A stretch of DNA of 15,295 bases, taken from positions 1 through 15,295 of the forward strand of contig CAKREC010000047.1 of the NCBI GenBank assembly GCA_934316925.1. Direction: 5' to 3'. The position numbers and the translations under genes were made by a program. The stretch comes from an uncultured Eubacterium sp. (lineage in GTDB: Bacteria; Bacillota; Clostridia; Lachnospirales; Lachnospiraceae). Within the stretch, counting starts at the first letter, position 1, and each line of letters opens with the position of its first letter. Below the pieces are notes generated by a model. The model did not search any database. It had not been told where the DNA came from and saw only the letters and a program-made list of their open reading frames with translations. This document shows, one piece after another, positions 1 to 6,900 of this stretch.

Positions 1-282
1 GTATCCACATATACCGCTTATATCAGCACCTGAGCTAGTAGCAGTAACAGTTCCTATGTTATAACAGTTTGAAATTGGTGCAATACTACAACCACACACA
101 CCACCCACAGAAGCTACTGAGCCGGTAGCAGTAACAGTTCCTGTGTTATAACAGTTTGCGATTGTGCCACCATTGTATCCACATATACCGCCTATAGTAG
201 CATTTGGATCAATAGCGGTAAGATTCCCTGCATTATAACAGTTTGTGATTGTGCCGTCATTGCGTCCACACACACCGCCTAC
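1..282 (-). repeat. 87-bp tandem repeats encoding GLUG motifs
   Basis: Three full 87-bp units (282-196, 195-109, 108-22) and the start of a fourth (21-1) each encode 29 residues. Each begins with [VI][GS]G[VI]CG and carries NCYN.G near residue 14. At DNA level the segment 'gtagcagtaacagttcct' occurs at about 37 and again at about 124, so at least two units are recent duplicates. Confidence 0.85.
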
Positions 283-1896
283 AAACTCATTCCCCTTGAA
301 ATAGGAATCAACAACTCCAACATTTTTTATGTTGCCATCAGCTTCTGAACTTCCGAATAATCCAATACGTGGTGAATTACCATTAAAGTATAAACCACTT
401 ACGGTTTTATTATTTCCGTCAAACGTTCCTGAATACTCTATTATATCTCCCATACAATCTGCAATCGGTGTCCAGGTTATAAAATCACTTCCGTTGGAAA
501 CGTTGCCCTCTGTATCGTATTGTAAAGAATCAAGAAGATTTTCATTTACTGTGATGTTGGCTGTCAGAATTGCATTGGCTGATGTGTTTTGTTTAACTCC
601 ATCAAGAGTGCCGTTTACAAGTCCTGCAAACCAGTACAGCTGACCTGCATTGCTGATTTCGTAAACCTCATCATTGATTTTGTCCCCATCAATATCATAC
701 CGGTCTGTGGTGAGATCTGCCGGCTGATATGCATTATTACATGCACAGAAACCATTGTCACCAAAGCTGTGCGGTTCCGTTTTTTTCGTCACATAGCCGA
801 TCGGACAGTCTTTGCATGCAGTTTGTTTTACATGCGTATCTGCATCCTTCCATTCGCAGGTCACTAAACCGTCAGTATTATGTGTATGTGTGTCGCCACT
901 TGCTTCTATATCCTCGATCATATAGCCATTTACTAATATGTTTGCTCCATCTTCAACTGCAAGCAGCTCTTGATTCGTAATGCTCGCGCCTTTCATAAAC
1001 ACGATAGTTCCATCGTTCGGTATCGTTAGTTTTTCTATTAACGATGCAGTACCATATACAACTGACTTTGTCACATTATTTCCATACTGTTTTGTAACGA
1101 CTGAATCACTAAAACTACCGCCTTCTATTACCTGGGCTTCATATATTCCACTATTACACGCCATGATCTGACTATTTGACACAACAATTCCATTATTTGT
1201 TGTTGAAATTGCGTATTGATCTCGATTTTGTTTTACCTCTACATAGCTATTTGTAATGTTGATATCACTATCGGCTTTCATTGCATAATAGGTACCGTCT
1301 CCGGCAGAAACAATCACCCGGCTGTTCTCTATCCTCATACTTCCTTTGCATGTTATCTCCTGTGCCTTTACCGTAGCATCCGTAATTTTCAGATTCATTT
1401 GTTGACCGGTATCTGATACATCCTGAATTGTTTTCCCTACTGTCAAGCATCCACTATTATCACCCTTTAATTCCAATGTATGTTCCCCATTGCTTGACTT
1501 TGAATGAATATAACCGCTTAACGTATTCTCTCCAGACGACAAAATCGTAAGATCCCCATTTTCAACACTAATAATCTCAATAGATGCATTCTCCAATACA
1601 AGCTTATTCTTCGCACCGTCATAATACCAATTAGTTCCATTGTATTCTGTTGCCTCATTGTTTGCAACCCCATCATCCTGAAGCACGCCATTTTTGATAA
1701 TATCTATTATTTGCCATGTGCTACTTTCATTACTATATATTGCCAATGATTCCGGCACATTCTTTGCTAATGCAGTTTCCGCTTTCGCATTCATCACTCC
1801 CCAGCCGCTCACATCCACCGCTGACAGCACCATAAGAACCGCCACCATTCCGGCAAATATCCGCCTTGCTTCTCGTTTTCTTTGTTTTTGTTTCAT
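1..1896 (-). CDS. Secreted GLUG-repeat surface protein (3' end beyond window)
   Basis: The frame stays open for 632 codons from the ATG at 1896 to base 1, so the C-terminus is missing. AGGAGG at 1901-1906 precedes the start by a few bases. Residues 1-40 form a signal peptide: a Lys/Arg-rich start, a hydrophobic core (FAGMVAVLMVLSAV) and an 'NAKAE' cleavage region. Residues of about 40-330 are Asn/Ser/Thr-rich and beta-helix-like. Near 337-385 there is a short His/Cys-rich stretch ('THVKQTACKDC', 'GFCACN') that could bind metal. From about 490 the sequence follows the pattern that precedes GLUG repeats ('GTFDGNNKTVSGLYF', 'GLFGSSEADGNIKNVGVV'), then 29-residue repeats (VGGVCG...NCYN.G) run off the edge. 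GLUG proteins are exported adhesin- or protease-like surface proteins. The ligand is unknown and any wall anchor would lie outside the window. Confidence 0.9.
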   Translation of the reverse strand, partial: MKQKQRKREARRIFAGMVAVLMVLSAVDVSGWGVMNAKAETALAKNVPESLAIYSNESSTWQIIDIIKNGVLQDDGVANNEATEYNGTNWYYDGAKNKLVLENASIEIISVENGDLTILSSGENTLSGYIHSKSSNGEHTLELKGDNSGCLTVGKTIQDVSDTGQQMNLKITDATVKAQEITCKGSMRIENSRVIVSAGDGTYYAMKADSDINITNSYVEVKQNRDQYAISTTNNGIVVSNSQIMACNSGIYEAQVIEGGSFSDSVVTKQYGNNVTKSVVYGTASLIEKLTIPNDGTIVFMKGASITNQELLAVEDGANILVNGYMIEDIEASGDTHTHNTDGLVTCEWKDADTHVKQTACKDCPIGYVTKKTEPHSFGDNGFCACNNAYQPADLTTDRYDIDGDKINDEVYEISNAGQLYWFAGLVNGTLDGVKQNTSANAILTANITVNENLLDSLQYDTEGNVSNGSDFITWTPIADCMGDIIEYSGTFDGNNKTVSGLYFNGNSPRIGLFGSSEADGNIKNVGVVDSYFKGNEFVGGVCGRNDGTITNCYNAGNLTAIDPNATIGGICGYNGGTIANCYNTGTVTATGSVASVGGVCGCSIAPISNCYNIGTVTATSSGADISGICGY

Positions 1897-1932
1897 ATCT
1901 TCCTCCTACTTGTTGTATGTAACGCCCCTCGC

Positions 1933-1983
1933 CTACGCTCGGCGGCAGGTCGTCGGAACCATCTTATAATATGACTTCGTCAT
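1933..1983 (-). CDS. Possible 16-residue micro-ORF between tetR and the surface-protein gene
   Basis: AGGAGG at 1991-1996 lies 7 bases before an ATG at 1983. The ORF reads MTKSYYKMVPTTCRRA and stops at 1933-1935. The ribosome site begins two bases after the TetR stop codon, so ribosomes ending tetR could load here. The start codon is buried in a hairpin (separate entry). The peptide has no recognisable domain or signal sequence. It could be a leader peptide that affects expression of the GLUG gene starting 37 bases further on, or part of a dispersed intergenic element with no coding role. The excellent spacing is the only positive evidence. Confidence 0.35.
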   Translation of the reverse strand: MTKSYYKMVPTTCRRA

Positions 1984-1992
1984 ATGGGTTCC
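1955..1992 (-). other. Hairpin covering the micro-ORF start
   Basis: An inner perfect 7-bp stem (ATATGAC at 1969-1975, loop TTC, GTCATAT at 1979-1985) is enclosed by GGAACC (1955-1960) and GGTTCC (1987-1992). In the minus-strand transcript the ATG of the micro-ORF is paired. No U-run follows, so it is not an ordinary terminator. A GC-rich segment (1925-1950) able to form CGCC/GGCG pairs comes next, so the whole 1920-1995 spacer looks structured. Confidence 0.6.
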
Positions 1993-1997
1993 TCCTG

Positions 1998-2648
1998 TCA
2001 TTCTGAAATCTTTACATAGCTTAGGATCATTTCCTTGATCCTAAGTAACTCCGGAGTATAATCCTTATTGTCCCGCGCCCCCCAGATAAAGCCACCGGCA
2101 TAATGTGCACAGGCAGACATCATCGTATGCACGGTCACACGAAAAAATTCCTCTCTGGGAATATCCGTGCGAAAAGTGTGATCTTCCTTTGCTTTCTCAT
2201 ACATCCATTCCAGTCTTGTATTGACCGAATAGAGCGATGCATGAAACTCCTCCAACTGTTCTTCCTGCACCCCCTCATGTGTCACATAATGGTTGAAGTT
2301 ATCATTGTATTGCAACAAATCCTTGTGATGCTGGTACATGTCGATGTAACTGTCCAGTGTGAAGGTAAACCGGTCGATCGCCGGAATATCTCCAATGGAT
2401 TCCAGCGGACGCTTCGCATCCAGTGCATCCAGATACTCTTTCCATTTGGCAGCACACACAGCAATCACTAACTCCAGCTTATTCGGATAATAACGGAACA
2501 ATGTCGCGCGCCCTACTCCTGCTGCCTCTGCAATCTCTCCCATACTGACCGGTTCAATTTTCTTCTCTACAAAAATTTGAAACGCTGCATGGATGATTGC
2601 TTTTCTTCTCTTATCCTTTGTACTACTTTGTCTCTGTTCTCCTCTCAT
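1998..2648 (-). CDS. TetR/AcrR-family transcriptional regulator
   Basis: This 216-residue protein has a TetR-type N-terminal helix-turn-helix at roughly residues 14-60. The motif 'SMGEIAEAAGVGRATLFRYYPNK' is reduced here to its diagnostic core, AGVGRATLFRYYPNK. The rest is a helical ligand-binding and dimerisation domain that does not point to a specific inducer. I chose the ATG at 2648 because AAGGGG (2655-2660) sits six bases upstream. An in-frame TTG at 2681 falls in the promoter -10 and cannot be the start. Such regulators usually repress adjacent genes and themselves. The downstream micro-ORF and GLUG gene on the same strand are the nearest candidate targets, and no efflux pump is visible. 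The fold is certain; the target is inferred. Confidence 0.93.
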   Translation of the reverse strand: MRGEQRQSSTKDKRRKAIIHAAFQIFVEKKIEPVSMGEIAEAAGVGRATLFRYYPNKLELVIAVCAAKWKEYLDALDAKRPLESIGDIPAIDRFTFTLDSYIDMYQHHKDLLQYNDNFNHYVTHEGVQEEQLEEFHASLYSVNTRLEWMYEKAKEDHTFRTDIPREEFFRVTVHTMMSACAHYAGGFIWGARDNKDYTPELLRIKEMILSYVKISE

Positions 2649-2680
2649 AAAAAGCCCCTTTTTTGATACTCGCTGTCTCA

Positions 2681-2709
2681 ATCATACATAAAGATTCCTA
2701 TATTGTCAA
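2681..2709 (-). promoter_or_regulatory. Sigma-A promoter of the tetR gene
   Basis: Read on the minus strand, TTGACA (2704-2709), a 17-bp spacer and TATGAT (2681-2686) form a near-consensus promoter. Transcription would start about 20-25 bases before the ribosome site at 2655-2660. The -35 begins one base after the U-tract of the preceding terminator. I see no clear operator palindrome. Confidence 0.85.
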
Positions 2710-2710
2710 T

Positions 2711-2751
2711 AAAAAAGGACACCACTACTTATTTCCATAAGTAATGATGTC
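2711..2751 (-). terminator. Rho-independent terminator after the small membrane ORF
   Basis: The minus-strand RNA forms a 15-bp stem (2737-2751 with 2718-2732, two G-U pairs) closed by a GGAA tetraloop and followed by six Us (2711-2716). The two G-U pairs would be C-A mismatches on the plus strand, so it is built for minus-strand transcription. Confidence 0.92.
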
Positions 2752-2808
2752 AATAACCATCTTCTCTTATATTTCATTACAGCAATGCCTGGACAAACTG
2801 AAAGTTGC

Positions 2809-3054
2809 CTATTTCTTTTTTATCATTTTCTTTTTCATCACATTGTGTTCAAGCACAACCCATGCGATCTCCGCAAATACCACGATCATAAGAATAATCA
2901 CCTGAAGCACAACACTGTCCAGCTTTTCAATAAAATATGTAAAAACGGATAGTGTAATAAAAAGCGCACAACCCAAAATGATAAAACAAGTGAAACCAAA
3001 CATGAAATTACCAAATAAATAATTGTATCGCCCATATCTGTTCTCCTGTCTCAA
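2809..3054 (-). CDS. Small two-helix membrane protein, start uncertain
   Basis: The longest reading gives 81 residues with two hydrophobic segments (about residues 18-40 and 46-67) and a Lys-rich tail (KKKMIKKK), as in small inner-membrane proteins. I do not recognise the family. The longest reading starts at a TTG inside the upstream terminator with no ribosome site. An in-frame ATG at 3003 also lacks one. The good AGGAGA (about 3041-3046) is correctly spaced for an ATG at 3035, which is in a different frame and gives a 45-residue hydrophobic peptide (MGDTIIYLVISCLVSLV...). Either a frameshift has separated the start from the body, or two overlapping membrane peptides exist. A strong terminator (2711-2751) follows, so the unit is probably transcribed alone. 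Confidence 0.5.
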   Translation of the reverse strand: MRQENRYGRYNYLFGNFMFGFTCFIILGCALFITLSVFTYFIEKLDSVVLQVIILMIVVFAEIAWVVLEHNVMKKKMIKKK

Positions 3055-3086
3055 AAATCAATCGAAAAAATTTGCGATTGATTTTT
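3053..3086 (-). terminator. AT-rich, possibly bidirectional terminator
   Basis: AAAAATCAATCG (3053-3064) pairs perfectly with CGATTGATTTTT (3075-3086) around a 10-base loop. The stem is flanked by runs of T in both orientations. It lies about 50 bases after the stop of the 210-residue protein gene and would end that transcript. Confidence 0.75.
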
Positions 3087-3138
3087 TGACCGCTTTTAAT
3101 TGCATTTTCAATTTATACTATCTGGAAATTGTCGTACT

Positions 3139-3771
3139 CTATATGGATACATCAATCGAATTTCGAACGATCCTATTCCCCTTTTGCACAAGCGTAGCCT
3201 CCACGGATTCTCTTGTGACATTGTCAAGAATCTTTGCGTCAAATCTTTGCCCCGATTCCCAATTTGGATTAGCCGATTTGACTGCTGCATACATAGCAAC
3301 TCTATACTGTGCCTCATATTGCCCCAAAGTCCAAGTGCCACTTAACCGCTTGTCTTTTTTCACACTTAACTGATACTCTTTGAAAATATCGGAGCGCTTC
3401 GTTGTATCGCCATTGGAAATACCATTTTCCTGAATAAATTCCCGCTTCACATTATCAAACATTTTTTGGCGATATTCCTCCGATACACTTGTAAGTTTCT
3501 GCCACGACGTACCTTTGCCGGTAACGTCCATTCCTGCCACTCCATCGGCATTCAGCAGATCACCATCCGAATCAAAATGCTTCATCAGATTTTTAATAAT
3601 CGTATCCCTTCCACCGAATATTTCATATATCAGTCTTTCTTCCGGAGACATCGTTGCTTCGTTCTGAATTACATCAGCTAACCAGCCTTTTTCTTTTAAA
3701 GCCTTGTATTGTTTGCTATTCGTATTGATGCCATTATACGAATTACTTAAACCATTAATATTCAGTGACAT
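3139..3771 (-). CDS. Uncharacterised 210-residue protein
   Basis: The start is the ATG at 3771, because GGAGG (3780-3784) is eight bases upstream; an earlier in-frame ATG at 3816 has no ribosome site. I do not recognise the family. The N-terminus (MSLNINGLSNSYNGINTNSK) is Asn/Ser-rich with no signal peptide or membrane segment, and faintly recalls leading segments of flagellar or other exported structural proteins. The rest is mainly helical and charged. Residues 67-76 (DSDGDLLNAD) resemble an acidic EF-hand or dockerin-like calcium loop, but without the usual residue 12 acid or a second copy. The C-terminal part (ESVEATLVQKGN) has no assigned motif. Good codon structure, a ribosome site and a downstream terminator make it a real single-gene unit. 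Its upstream neighbour is the giant secreted protein, which has its own terminator, so co-transcription is not required. Confidence 0.8.
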   Translation of the reverse strand: MSLNINGLSNSYNGINTNSKQYKALKEKGWLADVIQNEATMSPEERLIYEIFGGRDTIIKNLMKHFDSDGDLLNADGVAGMDVTGKGTSWQKLTSVSEEYRQKMFDNVKREFIQENGISNGDTTKRSDIFKEYQLSVKKDKRLSGTWTLGQYEAQYRVAMYAAVKSANPNWESGQRFDAKILDNVTRESVEATLVQKGNRIVRNSIDVSI

Positions 3772-3856
3772 ATCGTATACCTCCATGTACATAAATCCAA
3801 ATCCGTTTATCTCCATATCATATAACGTATATCGTCATAAATCCCTCATAGCACAA

Positions 3857-3893
3857 GACCCCCTCCGCTGATTCTACCTCAGCAGAAGGGGCC
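3857..3893 (-). terminator. Terminator after the giant secreted-protein gene
   Basis: The minus-strand RNA forms a GC-rich 15-bp stem (3879-3893 with 3857-3871, three G-U pairs) around a 7-base loop, about 25 bases after the stop codon at 3920. The following U-run is poor (UUGUG), so some read-through into the 210-residue gene is possible. Confidence 0.75.
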
Positions 3894-3919
3894 TGTGATT
3901 TACCGTCATTTCCTGTTTC

Positions 3920-6900
3920 TTATTTTGTGATCTTTGCCTTTTTTGCCACTTTTGACTTTTTGATATACTTTTTGTATGCCTTCAATTTCTTTGCCGGTAC
4001 TTTAAACTTCGGTTTCGCCGCGATCTTGTAAAAGGCTTTTTGGCCAATGCTGTTTTTCTTCCATGTCTTTGACCGGATCACAATATTCTTTAATTTTTTA
4101 CAGCCGGAAAATGCATTCTTACCAATTTTATTCACATTCTTGCCAATCACTACTTTGGTAAGTTTTTTCATGTTCTTAAAAGCAGATGCCTTGATGGCTG
4201 TTACTTTATATTTGTAACCCAGGATCGTAACCGTAGCCGGAATGGTCAGCGATTTCATTTCCTTATCGGTAACCCCTGTTACCTGTACCGTTTTCTTCTT
4301 GCCGTTGGCAATAACCTTGTACTTGATTTTCTTCACGGTATAGGTGTTTCCCACTTTGACGGTATCCTGTTTTTTCACTGTGTTTCCAGTTGTTCCCGTA
4401 CTATCCGGTGGTGTTACATCCGTAGTAGAAGAAGAAACTTTTTTCACTGTGATTCCCTGAGTGGACACATATACAATGTCTCCCGTGTGATTAACGAGTC
4501 TTGCATAGATAATGCACCGCTCTCCTTCTGTCAACGTAAATTCTGTACCGTTGATCCAGTCAGTGGATTTTTCCAGCTGCTCCTCGCTCAAGGCAGAGTC
4601 AGATTTCAAATAGGATATGGAATCAATCTCATCTTCCTCGTCAGTAGCAGTGATCACGCCTTTTTGTACCCCTGTCAGTTCTGTGTTAAATGCAATCTTG
4701 TCACTGTAATCCGAATACGTTTTTCCACCTACTGTTATACTTCCTTTCAAAGTAATAACCGGTGGTTTGTTGTCTGCCGGTGACTGAACTTCTACAGCTG
4801 TCTCATTCACATTGACAGCAATTGCAACCTCTGTAGAAGCATTTTGATCGTTGCTTACATTGTCTGGCAGCACCACATTTCCTTTTACTTTAAAGGTCTG
4901 CTCTTTTTCCGATGCCGGGTCATATTCACAGTTTTTAACATCCCAATTGATCTTTGCGTCATAAACCTGACCGGCAGTCGTCTGGATCCGAGTTGTTTCC
5001 GGAAGTCCCAGTGCTTCAGCTCTTTTTTCTGTTCCATATACAACGCCCTGAAGTTCTGTCAGATCCGTATTCAAAACTTTGTCAAATACTTCACTTTCAT
5101 ATCGTTCACCAGAGGTCTTCACCTGCACGATCTTCGTGGAAGTAAGAGTCTCTTCTCCTGTCTCCACAGCCGCCATGATCACAAATTCACCGGCACTGTT
5201 TGGGCAGAAAATATTTCCTTCCATACATTGTTCTGTTACATCCTCATTCCGGGAACCTGACATGACTGTATACTTCACATCGCTGGCCGTCTGCGGCTGG
5301 TTTGGATCTTCTGCATTTTTATCATAAAGTTCCGTGGTAAGTTTCAGTTGCTGTCCATACAATATTTCATCCTCATCCGCCTGTGATGTCTCTGAATTTC
5401 CTGCGCTTCTTAATACCCTATCCATTTTTGCTAGTGTGGCTAATAATTTGTCTTGATTTCCGTAGTATGGCACGCGGCTGCTGACAGCAGATCCCTGGTT
5501 GGATGTCGTATTTTCTGTCTCCAGCTGATACACACCCGGTGCTGCTGATGCCATGTCTACCAGATTATTTGGGTATACAAGAATCTTTTTGGAGGAAGAA
5601 TTGTTGGACAGATTCTTTAACTTCGCTGCGATCACAGATCCTTCTTCATCATTCTCTGTGGAAGCACTTACCGAAATACCGTCCTCTGACACATTCATGC
5701 TGGCTCCTACTATATTGGTTGTTTTCAGGGAAAAACCTGCTTCATTGGATGTGGCATCAAAAACACCGCCGGTTCCTACCACCGAGTATGCCACTGCCAG
5801 CCGGAACTTGAGATTCGTTGGAACCTTGTCATAAGAAAGATCCAAAGTCGCCGTTCCCGGACTTGTTCGAATATTGTCACAACTGCTGAGACTCTCTTTT
5901 GCCGAAGTGATTCCGTAATTTTTCAATTCTTCAGCCGCTTTCCTGGTGCCGGTATCCTGATCCATTTCAAATACTTCTTTCCATGTTCTTGTAGCCGGAT
6001 CGAAAAACTGCCATCTTACTTTTTCACGGGCATAATCAAAAGTCAGCGTATCTCCACATAATTTTACTTCACCGGAAAACTGTACCTTACCTTCTTTATT
6101 TTCATCCACAGCCTGATAGGTAACATCCTTTGGCTGTCCGGAGAAAATAGCATCCTGCGCCCCCTGTTCCATAATATAGATCGGGTTACTGCAGCAGGCA
6201 TAATCATCCGACAGTTCGACCGGTCTTACTGCCGCTGCAAAAGCTGTATTTTCCGGTACAATATTTTTGTCATATACGGTCTCATAGCAATCTTTGTCAT
6301 TTTCATCCTTGGTTGTCTCATACGCATAGACAGCCCGCTTGGTTACATCCGATCCAAGCATCCAGACTTTATAGGCGGTTGGGTTGCTGTAGTATGCTGT
6401 GTTATTTTCCGGCGCATACCACCTTACCTTGACACCGTTATAATTTCCATCGGTATCATACACTTTTTCCACTTCTACATCCTGCACCGGTTTGGTCGGA
6501 AACTTCAGACCGGAAACCGTCGGTTCCACCTGATAACCAACCACGCGGCAGTCATTTTGCCCCAGTTTGGTAAGCCATGTGCCGACCCGGAACTTAAAGG
6601 CATATTTATCCCGGACTGCCACATCTTTCAGCCCGCTGACATCGGCTTTGCTGGTGGATTTTCCTTCATCCACATTCGGTATTCTTGCTACCGTTCCCTG
6701 TGCTGTAATGGAATCCATGGTAATGTCTGCTTTCGCACCATTGTATTCCAGTGTGCTGCTTAAGCCTGCTGTCAAACCGCCTATGGTAGCAGTGGCTTCG
6801 TTGTGCAGTCCTGCATTCCACGTCACCGATTTCTGTGTTGTCTTTTCTTCCGTTATGCTCTGGGAAACCGACGTTCCAGCATCTCCATCGTTAATGCTGG

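Noticed and set aside
1..240. Short repeated units considered as a CRISPR array
   Set aside because: The 87-bp period is an exact multiple of three, the units lie in an open coding frame and the variation is codon-like; they encode GLUG motifs.
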